64,000 nt of DNA, from NCBI RefSeq assembly GCF_910592395.1, contig NC_088312.1:6450001-6514000 (forward strand), in the 5' to 3' direction. The stretch comes from Lineus longissimus. Lineage: Eukaryota > Nemertea > Pilidiophora > Heteronemertea > Lineidae. How positions within the stretch are numbered: position 1 is the stretch's first letter; every line of letters starts with the position of its first letter. A model generated the notes under the pieces. The model was given only the letters and a program-made list of their open reading frames with translations. It made no database searches and was not told where the DNA came from. Positions 34,801 through 43,633 of this stretch are shown piece after piece. Position numbers and translations under genes: made by a program.

Positions 34801-37606
34801 GCGTAATGGGCCAGACATGTTTCTTCTGAAAATACAAAACAAACCAGGGTAAGTGTTGCACAAAGAACGAAGCCAAAACCCCTACCTGCCCGTTCACCTA
34901 AAAATCATTTTAATCATTACAAAAAAGTTATTAAAATAATGAACAATTCACTAAATGATTAATTCGATTTCATGACATAACTAGGACAATGATACAATTT
35001 AATTTTATATACTTCAATAGTTCACCAAACCTAGATTGTGTAAGACCCAGTCTAGGTCTACATATCATTAGATTCAACATGACAGCATGTATAGATTGTG
35101 TGAGTCACAAGTTCTCCTGAAAAGCGCAACAATCTATGCTATTAAGCCAATCAAAGTTGGAAGGGAGTAAGCCAAGGCAAGCAGTGCTGTGTTCTTTACT
35201 TTGTCAACAAACTATTCACAAAATAAAATCAAACAGCTGGTTATGGCAATATGAAGTCTCGCCCCTCAATTTCAACAATGCACCGATACCTGGACAAGAC
35301 ATGACAATCACGTAACAAACAGAACTTTAAAACTTTTGTGTTAATGTTCACACACTGCCTCATTCTGAAACATGTTAGCATAGAAATACTTAGTACGGTA
35401 TTCAAGTTACCCAGTGACTTTGTGCTTTTTGGGTGTCCATTCTGCACGGGCACTACAAAAACGATAAAAATTAGGTGAAAGACTGAAAGGTCTGTAGTGG
35501 GAATGTTTTGCTCAACATGAAATTGTGGACAACAGCAACATGACCAACCATATGGGAAGCGAAGTAATATGTCCAGAGACAGGGCCAAGTTGTGTCTTCC
35601 CTTGCTGTTGTTTTCAACGTGTCGGACTTAGTGACGTTTTTGAGTCATCTGGGTGTATTGTAGTGGCTTAAATGACAAAAAGTCCAGGTGAGAATAATTT
35701 TTTTAAAGTGTCGGCCCCTAGTGGCCCACTGACATGACAGCCCGACAAGTTTCAAACAGCCAGAGAGAACACTGGCCAGGAATAGACCCCATACCATACC
35801 AGCTAACCGAGTCTAAATTCTGAAGAAACCAGTACATTGATTTAGAAGTACTACCTCATAGAGTTAGGGGTAACAGAGAGAATGATGTGCAGAATTCTAA
35901 AGCTCCTTGAAATCAGTGCGTTCATTCATATCATATGAACTATCAAGATGTCACTCTCTCAATCTCATGATCAGTGTGTCAGTTTGAAATTAAATTTATC
36001 AGGAACAAATATATATACATTCACTTTCCAAGTTCCCAACCCCTTACTATTGCTATGCAGAACACCATCCTTTTTTATGACATGATTCATGCCAGTGGCT
36101 AGGATGGATTCTCGCATATCATCAGAAAATGTGTTTAGAGGCTGTTTTATGTGTGATGGCGACTTTGACCGATACCAGCAACGGGCTTCAAAATGAAACA
36201 CCTTCCCTCGAAGATACTGACAGCAAACCGTAGTGCTGTGACAGGCTTACAAGGAAATGAGGGATGCAGTGATTGACAGGCATTACATACCGCTGAAAAC
36301 CTCCAATTGTGGAAAACGAACGGCCACACTCAGTCTCAGGACTGTAAATAATACAGGATACAGGCAAATAAAGCAATCAGAAGGTGGCTGGAATTGGAGA
36401 GATTTCAAAGCAAAACACTGTACACTTAACTACATTTATACACATTGACCTCAGGATTATTATCCTTGATCCTTGACCCCATTACCAATAAAGATTTGGG
36501 AACAGTTCACTATCTACATCAGGTTAAAGCACTGTCTAGCTGTCCACGGGTAGACACCATGACCTCATATCACACTTGAAACAAACCTGATAACGTTATG
36601 GACATTGGAGTCACTTTGCAGATTTCTTCTGAAAACGGATTTTTCCAAATTACAACATGAACACCAAAAATTGTTTGTTTTATCTGTCCTAGCTCATTCT
36701 TGAACATGTTGAAGCCAGGGGTTTTCTCCCACATTCTATCGCCCAATATGGTTTATAGAGCAAAGAATGTCCCACTCGATAATCAGCCCGCAACTCATTA
36801 TCTATTATTGCGTTGAAGGAAATTGCTGTGGGAAATAAAGCAATCAGAGAGGTGTATTTACTGGAAAGCTATATAGGTTTTTTAACTAAGTCTACCTGTG
36901 GTGATGTTGCAATAATGTTTTGTTTGTCAGTGACTACTGTTTGAAACAACCTCAGCCCACTATCAGTTGAGAGAGTTGATGGAAATTTCATAGCTATTAG
37001 TTATCACTAAAAAAGTGTTGAAAATGACCTACAATGTGCACACAACCTGCGACCCCACATACCTTGTTAGGCGGTATTGCTGCAGCATGTCAATGCTACC
37101 ACGATGACCATCTGTACCATTACTGGTCAAGAGAGGGTCTGACTGGGTACCTCTGAACCGAGGTGAAGAAAAACTATCAGTTTAAAACTAATAAAAGCAA
37201 GGGCAGAAGAGCTTTCTCAAAAGAAACCATATGAAACTATAGCAGGGTTTTTTGGAACCTAACAGGAAAGAATCTCTCTCAATTAATCATCACACCAATC
37301 ATTGATTAGAGGCACCAGAGTAATTTCGGGTCTTGGCACCTTCATGGAAACAAAACTCAGAAACTGTAGTAGACCTTCCGAGGCACTCTTTGTGACTTTT
37401 CAAAAATACCGTACTATCTTTAACAGCATATTTACTCGGCTTCTTACACCTGGGAAATCTTAGTCTTACCTCAGAACTGCTGCTTGTCTTGGTGTCTTCA
37501 CCTTGTCTTGGCTGGCCTCTTCTTCAAGTGTGGGGAAGGTCACGGAAGAACTCCTCTGCACTTGGCCCTCGTTGGGTGCAGCATCTGGCTCAGCCTTCTC
37601 AGCCAT
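13326..37606 (-). CDS. ACACA: Acetyl-CoA carboxylase, complete 43-exon gene
   Basis: Biotin-dependent enzyme that makes malonyl-CoA from acetyl-CoA, bicarbonate and ATP, the committed step of fatty-acid synthesis; cytosolic in its family. I joined 43 coding exons by hand on GT/AG borders and phase stays open from ATG (37606-37604) to TGA (13328-13326). The total is 7074 nt (2357 residues) with exon 28a, or 2358 residues with 28b, against about 2346 for human ACC1. An in-frame TGA two codons upstream of the ATG supports the start. Domain order is biotin carboxylase, biotin carrier, central region, carboxyltransferase. Landmarks are the glycine loop at 310-318, biotinyl Lys782 in [13 protein letters not shown] at 1803-1810 and NWRGFSGGM at 2049-2057. 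No hydrophobic N-terminal anchor of the ACC2 (ACACB) kind is seen, so it resembles ACC1. Exon coordinates are given in the regional entries. Family identity is secure; individual borders are read by eye. Confidence 0.97.
13546..13750. repeat. Diverged duplication in the last ACC intron
   Basis: CCACCAACCTCTTTTCGGTC at 13546 and CCACCAACCTCATTTTGGTC at 13686 head two related segments of about 65 bp, 140 bp apart, each ending in a CTGGGT-GAAG motif. Confidence 0.6.
16558..16640. repeat. Dispersed repeat shared by ACC and USP47 introns
   Basis: AGCATTTGCTCTGC, then GTTATTCTC, AAGGAGTATTCCTCCTCCAA and GGCAG. The same block occurs at 41566-41620 in a USP47 intron (AGCATTTGCTCTGC, GAGTTATTCTCAAGAGAATA, TTCCTCCTCCAAGACAG). 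Probably an old interspersed element. Confidence 0.6.
17600..17743. repeat. 72-bp tandem duplication spanning the ACC exon 34 donor
   Basis: Two copies of a 72-bp unit with only a few differences (AAAG/ACAG and GATGATT/GATAATT). Each contains the last bases of exon 34 (ATTGATATTATTG) and the GTGAGT donor. The donor used in the main gene model is at 17734-17733; the copy is at 17662-17661. Using the copy would extend exon 34 into an in-frame TGA after 15 codons. Confidence 0.93.
18055..18123. repeat. Minisatellite, AGGCAATG units
   Basis: Repeats of GAGGCAATG/CTAGGCAGC-type units of about 9 bp in the intron between ACC exons 33 and 34. Confidence 0.7.
19510..19657 (-). mobile_element. tRNA-derived SINE remnant (ACC intron 30/31)
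   Basis: On the minus strand there is an A-box-like TGACGTAGTGG (19648-19638), then a B-box-like GGGTTGATCCCC (19606-19595), then a tail with GGTCTCCGGTTTCCTCCTAC. This layout (RNA polymerase III promoter boxes plus a GGTTTCCTCC tail) is common in aquatic-invertebrate SINEs. About 148 bp, diverged, no intact target duplication recognised. Confidence 0.6.
20096..30401 (-). CDS. ACACA: ACC exons 15-29: central regulatory region
   Basis: Exons 15-29: 30186-30401, 29636-29856, 29408-29496, 29129-29253, 28682-28999, 28138-28253, 23971-24213, 23460-23655, 23225-23281, 22945-22986, 22678-22815, 22467-22547, 22214-22303, 21901-21969 or 21177-21248 (28a or 28b), and 20096-20299. This non-catalytic central part of eukaryotic ACC spaces the two active sites and carries regulatory phosphosites in vertebrates. 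Strong blocks are [34 protein letters not shown] and [15 protein letters not shown]. Exon 21 is a variable Ser/Thr-rich linker with two RRxS motifs (Ser1191, Ser1219) that would suit basophilic kinases. The 3.9-kb intron between exons 20 and 21 is the longest within the coding body downstream of exon 4. Confidence 0.95.
20347..20463. mobile_element. MITE family A, copy 1 (ACC intron 28/29)
   Basis: 117-bp element with terminal inverted repeats: GGGCCTGGTTGCTCAAAACA on the left, and on the right the complement of GGGCTGGTTGTTCAAAACAA. A second member with the same termini is at 25407-25548. No coding capacity. The superfamily is not certain because I could not fix a target duplication. Confidence 0.65.
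21177..21248 (-). CDS. ACACA: ACC exon 28b (alternative copy)
   Basis: 72-nt, phase 0/0 exon encoding [20 protein letters not shown] plus DPAK. It is a diverged tandem copy of exon 28a (about 14 of 23 aligned residues identical) with one extra residue. Acceptor TTGTTTCAG and donor GTAGAC. Both copies have intact frame and splice sites, so one is expected to replace the other in the mRNA. Confidence 0.85.
21901..21969 (-). CDS. ACACA: ACC exon 28a (alternative copy)
   Basis: 69-nt, phase 0/0 exon encoding [20 protein letters not shown] plus PAK, homologous to the human segment with [13 protein letters not shown]. Acceptor TTTTCAG and donor GTTTGA. It lies upstream in transcription order of a second, homologous exon (28b). 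Its donor is weaker than that of 28b by eye. Confidence 0.85.
25407..25548. mobile_element. MITE family A, copy 2 (ACC intron 20/21)
   Basis: 142-bp element with ends GGGCCTAGTTCTTCAAAG and the complement of GGCCCAGTTGTTCGAAAC. Its right half (ACATTAGTGACAAAACTTGT) closely matches the right half of the copy at 20347-20463 (CGTTAGTGACAAAAGTTGT). Confidence 0.65.
25731..25809. repeat. Minisatellite, AATGGGCAAGGCAAC units
   Basis: About five imperfect copies of a 14-16-bp unit (AATGGGCAAGGCAA) in the intron between ACC exons 20 and 21. Confidence 0.75.
27121..27150. repeat. ATATC pentanucleotide microsatellite
   Basis: About six ATATC units with one interruption, in the intron between ACC exons 20 and 21. 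Confidence 0.85.
27245..27265 (-). CDS. ACACA: Candidate 21-nt ACC microexon
   Basis: Inside the 3.9-kb intron between exons 20 and 21, a 21-nt segment is flanked by a TTCTTGCAG acceptor with an upstream TGTGTGTT tract and a strong GTGAGT donor. It enters and leaves in phase 2, the phase of the exon 20/21 junction. Included, it adds seven residues (roughly FPQTPKE) at the start of the Ser/Thr-rich linker. Vertebrate ACC1 has an alternatively used 24-nt exon (8 residues) in the matching region next to Ser1200, which makes the candidate more plausible. Confidence 0.45.
30587..31450 (-). CDS. ACACA: ACC exons 12-14: biotin carrier domain
   Basis: Exons 12-14 are 31298-31450, 30853-31122 and 30587-30677 (residues about 653-824). 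They hold the linker that contacts biotin carboxylase ([14 protein letters not shown]) and the biotin carboxyl carrier domain. The biotinylation motif reads EVMKMCM, with the acceptor lysine at residue 782 (human ACC1 Lys786). Family ACC1 proteins usually read EVMKMVM; Cys at the fifth position is a small departure that keeps the Met-Lys-Met core. Confidence 0.97.
31659..34491 (-). CDS. ACACA: ACC exons 4-11: biotin carboxylase domain
   Basis: Exons 4-11 are 34353-34491, 33872-34162, 33368-33588, 32956-33165, 32649-32822, 32381-32542, 32038-32201 and 31659-31913 (residues 115 to about 653). This ATP-grasp domain carboxylates biotin using ATP and bicarbonate. Visible family blocks in order: [47 protein letters not shown], the glycine loop [65 protein letters not shown] and [16 protein letters not shown]. 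All exon phases agree across the eight junctions. Confidence 0.97.
34711..37606 (-). CDS. ACACA: ACC exons 1-3: N-terminus and AMPK-type site
   Basis: Exon 1 is 37470-37606 (starts [14 protein letters not shown]), exon 2 is 37063-37152 and exon 3 is 34711-34825. They encode residues 1-114. The poorly conserved acidic start leads to RRNMSGPL, with Ser at position 80. This is the same position and local pattern (basic residues at -3 and -4, Met at -1) as the AMPK-inhibited Ser80 of human ACC1. Exon 3 then enters the conserved block [16 protein letters not shown] that opens the biotin carboxylase region. Phases are 2, 2, 0 at the three exon ends. Phosphorylation of Ser80 is inferred by homology, not seen. 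Confidence 0.92.
35411..35452 (-). CDS. ACACA: Candidate ACC cassette exon before Ser80
   Basis: A 42-nt segment between exons 2 and 3 has a T-rich tract with a CTAAT branch-like site and TTTTTGTAG acceptor on one side and a GTAACT donor on the other. Read in the phase left by exon 2 (2) it gives [15 protein letters not shown] and hands phase 2 back to exon 3 without a stop. Inclusion would add 14 residues directly before the AMPK-type site and change the residue at -4 from Arg to Gly. No transcript evidence is available here. Confidence 0.45.
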
Positions 37607-37625
37607 GTCTCAGGAGAGTGTGTAC
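37607..37625 (-). promoter_or_regulatory. ACACA: ACC 5' UTR segment with upstream splice acceptor
   Basis: On the minus strand a good acceptor (pyrimidine run CCCCCTCCTGTTGCAG, AG just above 37625) precedes the ATG by 19 nt. The first coding exon therefore probably joins to one or more noncoding exons further right, as in vertebrate ACC genes with several promoters. The ATG has G at -3 and G at +4. Confidence 0.5.
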
Positions 37626-37915
37626 CTGCAACAGGAGGGGGCAACTCATCTTTCTCGGCACATCAGCAGGCCTATGGATCAAAATAGGGCCCATAGTCAG
37701 CTTCAAAAGTACATCACTGCCCTTTTGGGCCGCTGTGCGAAAACTACTTGGCCGACGTCTTCAAAGTTTGGTTTTACTTGAATATAATTTTCCCTAGAGC
37801 CTAGAGGCCAAAAATGACAGCGACATTTTCTTCTAAAAAAACCTATTCATTCATATAATGGTATGATATGATCTTGGTTTTCACTATATTTCAGGTATGA
37901 GTAGATGACTATCGT

Positions 37916-38201
37916 TGCACTTGATTGGGGATAACGTTTACGAAGACGTCGTGGCATGTCACATTACAGTAATGTAAAACCGTCAGCACTGCAATGCCAA
38001 TGGGTTAAAATTTACAATCCCCGATCGGAAATGACGTAGTTTGATCGCATTCAACTATAAATCCATTGAACAGTGGTGCTTCGTTAGTCAACCGATGACC
38101 TTTTTTTGGGATGTGATCGGGGATTGTAAACTCGTTCCCTGCAATGTATTGTGACATGACGACGGCCAACACTATGTAAACGTTGTTCCCAATCAAGTGC
38201 A
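37916..38201. mobile_element. Foldback (inverted-repeat) element upstream of ACC
   Basis: A 286-bp segment whose two halves are imperfect inverted copies. The outer arms start TGCACTTGATTGGG and continue through AACGTTTAC and CATGTCACA. The inner arms TTTACAATCCCCGATC (38011-38026) and its exact complement (38115-38130) are 16 of 16. The whole would fold into one long hairpin with a loop of about 88 nt. No coding capacity; no clear target-site duplication found. Probably a foldback MITE. Confidence 0.7.
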
Positions 38202-39041
38202 TGAATCTATAACAAGCTGGCATTGTCTGGAACTGAAATTGAGTACACCTGCACTAATACACTAGGCCTACGCACTGCATACTACCAAGCGCCCATGCGA
38301 TGCTAACCAGAGTCCAAATATATTTGCTGCTATCAAAACTAATAATCAAGGATCCAAGGAGCTAACAACGCACCTCTGCGGATTCTGTGTAACAAGGACT
38401 ATCTCAATACGGACAGCAAAATTTTGAAATCCATCAGGATATGGAAAATTACGATGTTATTGGGTGACCGATCACAAGTCAATAAACTAAATCGACATGT
38501 GCATTTGTTTTGGAAAGTGGCGTGATCAGATCTGGGTCGTTTTACCTCGCTTCCAGGATCTGACCTAGATAACAAATTTTAAAATAAAGCCCATTTTGAG
38601 GACAAACTGGTAAAATTAAATAATTCTTATGAAGATGTATATCAAGCAATAATTTCCAGATAAAATTTAGTTTGTGAATACGTCATATTTGAAGCCTCAC
38701 GGGCTTTTTATTTAAGCAGAAATTCTGAGAACCGAGGTTGGCAGATGGTTGTGTAGAAAGTGCCGACTCACTGCTGCCATTTGGAGGAACAAACCACCTG
38801 GCGCCATCTGTAATTAGAAGATGGAACTGCCGGGAGGACATAGTCACAATCATTGTAGAGACAATGTCTTATCATCTGTTGTCATCGTTTTCAAGACATC
38901 ATTCCAAAGATACAAACGTTCTGCTATATATAGTGTAGTCGCATCAGCTATTGCTAGTCAGTTGCAACGTTGTCATCTTAATCACTTGCAAGTCTGACCT
39001 TTAGACTCAATAATAAGGGCAGCACTTTATCTCAGAGACAA

Positions 39042-39183
39042 TGTCACAACCTAGCTTAATCAGCCAAAAAAACACTGAGCCAGTGTCACAGCCTAGCTTG
39101 ATCAGCCAAGAAAACACTGAAAGGTGTCACAGCCAAGCTTGATCAGCCTATAGAAAACACTGAGACACTGTCACAGTCTAGTA
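39042..39183. repeat. 42-44-bp tandem repeat
   Basis: Three full and one partial copy of TGTCACAGCCTAGCTTGATC followed by AGCCAAGAAAACACTGA. Lies between the two AATAAA candidates downstream of USP47 and the ACC promoter region. Confidence 0.85.
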
Positions 39184-39973
39184 TGAGAATACTGAGAAAT
39201 GTTCACTATGGACAGCAAGAACAACAATACAGACAGAAAGAATAGTCCAATGGTTACGTCCTTTATCATTTCTTTCATCATATTGTGGTAAGAAGTAAAC
39301 TTCAGGAGGCAGAAATGATAGTGAATCAGGCTCACATACAACTATAATCCATTTCTCAAAATATTTATTCATTCATAATATACATACACAACATGTTCCC
39401 TTCTATTCAGACCCCTTCATTTTGCATCATAGTCATTTTTTCGGCAGTGAAAATGTACAAGTATGCTGAACACCACCTCAACCCAAGACAATCAAAACCC
39501 ATATTTTGGTATCATTTCCTTTATGCACTTCGGAGGACACAGCATTAATCTGGGCTACTCTGCCCTTTACTTTAGCAGTCAAAAACTAATACTAATAGCA
39601 TTATTCTATAATATAGGCTTAATAGCAAATATCTCACCCGAGAGGCTAGAAACACACAGTGGCAAAATTCCATCAGGTAACAGGGTCTGGCAACAAATAT
39701 GACCCCAACAACACATAAATAAATGAACTTACAGTGCTTAATACTTATGGATTGTTTTTTTAGCAAATTTCATAAGAAATCGTAGGAACAGCTTGAGCCA
39801 TTTACCCACCAGGTCGAACTGTGCATACTCCTAGTCACCTGAGTACTACCAATTTGACACCCTAGCTCCAGCCTATAGTCCCCCTTTAACAGTATCTCAA
39901 CAGTGCCAAATGTCTAATAACAACTCTCATAAATATGAAACCAGTCATAATATCAATCAGCATTTTTAATTAT

Positions 39974-39979
39974 TTTATT
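39974..39979 (-). terminator. Candidate USP47 polyadenylation signal
   Basis: AATAAA on the minus strand, the first one seen downstream of the USP47 stop codon; it would give a 3' UTR of about 0.7 kb. A second AATAAA lies at 39364-39369. Neither can be confirmed without transcript ends. Confidence 0.3.
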
Positions 39980-40656
39980 CCTTTTTTGGAACAGTCTACG
40001 TGTAAGGGCACTAATTTTGACAATCAATACATGAGGTAAATATGTATGAATCACAGCATAATTAAACCAGTCATTGTCTGTGACAATGCGGCAAAATAAT
40101 GCAATCGATATTTCCTGGTCTGATTATCACACTCAAGCAAACTAATTTCACAGCAAATGCCTAATGATAACAAAAACTATACATGATTTTCCTCAGGAAT
40201 ACAATAAAATATGCAAAAGGAAAAAAACGGAAATTCTCCAAAGATCAGAAATGCTTCATCCATGCATCAGGTGGCCAGATACATCAGTGATACAGATACT
40301 TTTCAATTTGTGACTGAAACATTAATGATATAATGTTCGGCATAATCTTTAACAGATGCTTATGAATTTGTGACTAAAAACATCATGCTTCACCTAGTGA
40401 AATTTGGCCCGATGGCATCAGCAATTTAAAGCCCACGCACTTCTCTACAAGTTTCCTCACCATGGGTCAACTAGAGGCAACACTGAAGGCAGGCACTGCA
40501 TCAAAATCTTCATTGCACATATAGACTACATTACATGTATGTGAACCAAACTTGTTATTTTTGGCACATAAACAAAACAGATTCTATCTAAGTGGTCATC
40601 TTCTGTTTCTCTTTAACTGCATATTTGACACAACTGATACGAGTCATAGTCCATTT

Positions 40657-43633
40657 TCAGCTGCTAGATGGCGGGCCATCTGTGTAAATCTTCAAGGCTT
40701 TCTCTTTCCTTGGCGAGCATGTGATCTTTGGGTTGCTCTTGGACAGTCTGAAAGTATCAGGAGAAGCTGATTAGCACTTTAAACCAAAATACATGTAGTG
40801 CCATTTCAGTGTGGTTTGTTGACACCAATTGGGTAGCAGACTCAAAGCTTCTGATTAATCGATGCAGATGCTGCAGGGAGCCAGGACTTGTCAGTACCAA
40901 GGGTGTCCTCAATAGAGAGGTTCTACTAGGCTTGATTGATTTCAGCTGACAATTCTGCTACATTACAATCCTGCAGCTCTCACCTGATGCTTTCTGCTTG
41001 TTGTATTTCTCTCCGCCTCTCGTCGCTCAGCTCCATTAATGTTTCTCGACTGTCTCTGGAAGTGGAAGGAAATATTAGTACACCAGGAGTATCAGATAAA
41101 GGGCGACGCCATTTGTTCAAAATTTGTAATTTGTAATTGAATTTGAAACTTCCAAATTACGTAAATACATACCAAATTTAAATTTCAGCATTGCCGTCGT
41201 GTACACAGATATACAAACACTATAAATACCAAGTTTCAACAAATTTGTATGCATAATAACTGCACTGCCGCATTGCCTATACTGCACATTTCTACTTTCC
41301 TAGACCACCAGTATCATGTGTTTCCAGACAAAAGACATCATGCGCAAAGCGTACCTGTAGTAAACTACGCAGCCATTATCACAGATACAAGGTGGGACTA
41401 AATAGGAGTTGGATAAAGATGGGTTCCACTCCAGGCCGGTGTGGATCTCGAGGAGAGACGACTCACACGGGAATGTTCCACGACACTGAAAGAGAGAAGG
41501 GAAATTGAGTATATGTACTTGCATAATCTTGTCTTTAGCACTATTCATAAACATATCGTCAGCATTTGCTCTGCATTGAGTTATTCTCAAGAGAATATTC
41601 CTCCTCCAAGACAGATGAGTGTTTTTGTGTGCCACTTACTAGGTACTCTGGTTACCTGCCAGGTGGGGCAAATGACCAAGTGACTAAGACTTTTCTCCTT
41701 GGCCTGAGGAAGACTCCATCGTGGGCTACTGTCTACTACTTGGTCTTTTACTTCTCCTAGCTTCGAGACCATGTTAGGGGATCGCCTTAATTTTATGTCT
41801 CATCAACAAACGAATTAAGAAATCAAACGAGTAACTTGTGAAATGCATGACAAATACCTTGGCATATTCGATGCAATCTATAGGTATACCACTGAGAAGG
41901 TTTAAGTTGTTTTTAAATTCATCCATGGCAGACGAATCTATCACGATTTCATCAAAGGGTTCCAGTTCATACTTGGATGGTCTCCACCGCCGAATGTAGA
42001 TGGCGTAGTGGGAGGGTTTCGTCAGCTTTTCCTCGCCTAGAAAGATATTCATGAGATAAGGGCTTATTATCTTCAGGTCAGGTCAGGTTTGAAGATGGGG
42101 GTGTTAAAGAATTAATACCAACAGCACAACAGCGACGGATAAGATTTCAATGTGAAACAAATTTATGCCTATGAACTCACCATTGAGGACCTCGACAAAG
42201 ATTTCCCAGTTGTCAAATATTGGAACGTCATCGACATAGACCCGGCTATCGATGTAGACTTCCCCCGGGTTCTTCCACGTCTTTTTACGCAGACGACACC
42301 TGTTCAATGGAATGTCAAGGTCACACAGTTTCTTGATTTCGAGCAGAATCAGTTTCTTCGACTCGAGGACGGTCATACCCTTGGCGAACACGGTGTCGAT
42401 CAGGAACTTGATGGGCTGCAAGGAAACATTGAGGTCAGGGTTATGCCTGGATTTCCAAAGGGGTGTCTTCCCTGAAAAAATGATGGGGTACTTTTTCGGA
42501 ATGAATCTCACGTGGAATGATGTCGGCCCGACATTCGCACAATGCAAATGTCAGTGTAAAGATTACACTAACGAAAATTCTTGGCTCACCTCTTGCTCGT
42601 GGACAAGTAACTGGTAAACTTTGACTCTATATTCGTCTTTTCTTAACGCACGCCCAAGTTTGATGTTCAGCTGAAACAAAAAGAATATGACCAGGGGACT
42701 ATCTCAAAATTTGCTGAAGCCAAAAAAGAAGTTATTTACTCTCACACTGACACCTTCTCCCTTGGTATTTGAAAATTCGACTTGATTATTGAAGAGAATA
42801 GATTCTAACTTTAATCCAAATCTGCCAAAGATGTTGCCATTAGCGCCAAAAACTATTTCTTCAGAGCTCGAATTGAAAACCTTTTTCTAAAATTCTATTC
42901 AAACGTCAAAATCTGCTACGAACATTCTTGATTTACTGTAATACTGAGGTATATCAATATGTAATGTATACTTACGCAACTTTCTTCCCCAAACGACATG
43001 AGATTATCCGACAATCTCGTACTCTCAAACTCTTGACTGTTGGGATACACTCGAAACACCTGGAAAAATACAATCTTGTCATAGCAGCTGGTCTCTCATT
43101 GCAAATGGAACGCGATCTGAATCCAAACTCAAGAGTGTTAACTCTTGAGTTGTTTCCAACATTTGAGAACCAGGTATACCTTTTGTTGGGCTACTGCCAC
43201 AGCACATATGGCCATACATGTACAACTTCTACAAAGCTTACACTCGTCCACTGTCCAAGCAATGAACTGACTTAAGTATTAAGGTCCCTTGGCCCATACT
43301 AAGCAATGATCTTACGAGACATCTGATCCAGGGTTCTCCTTTTTGGGTTTCCTCAAGGAATGGTGGTGTCTCGATATTCAAGAAGTTTTGCTAGCCTGCA
43401 ACACAAGGTAGGGTGGCCAGCAATTTAAGGTAGGGTGGCCCTAATGAAACCCTTTACAATTTCTAGAGAAAGGTGGGTGGCTGTTCCAAGGTAGGAGGGA
43501 TGCCCTGACAAATGGCCTTTAGGAAAACAATGTGATCATACCTTGAAGTTCTCAGATGTCGTTTGGACATATTGTTCCAGTTCCTTCTTCAGGCCAGTCA
43601 GACTGATCCTCTTGTCAACAAAAACAGTCAGCT
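40657..43633 (-). CDS. USP47: USP47 C-terminal ubiquitin-like domains, eight exons
   Basis: Eight short exons encode the most conserved part of the USP47 tail: VDKRISLTGLKKELEQYV, VFRVYPNSQEFESTRLSD, the KVYQLLVHEQEPIKFLIDTV block, the KKTWKNPG block, the RRWRPSKYELEP block and the end CSPRKEKALKIYTDGPPSSS. The length and the Ser-rich end match the human protein, so the gene's 3' end is intact. Confidence 0.94.

Larger units (their letters stand above)
37626..39973. promoter_or_regulatory. USP47-ACC intergenic region, probable ACC promoter
   Basis: About 2.3 kb between the two minus-strand genes. It must hold the ACC promoter and any noncoding first exon. It contains a foldback element (37916-38201), a palindromic TATA-like CTATATATAG (38924-38933) and a 42-bp tandem repeat (39042-39183). 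On the minus strand a GTGAGT donor-like site lies about 160 nt below the TATA-like site, so a first exon there is possible but unproven. No open reading frame of note. Confidence 0.35.

Noticed and set aside
36147-36376. Minus-strand frames near 36.2 kb as an alternative ACC first exon
   Set aside because: No acceptor or donor in a phase that could join exon 2 or 3, and no similarity to known ACC N-termini.
37484-37797. Plus-strand frames over the ACC first exon
   Set aside because: They are antisense shadows of the GC-rich first coding exon and its 5' flank.
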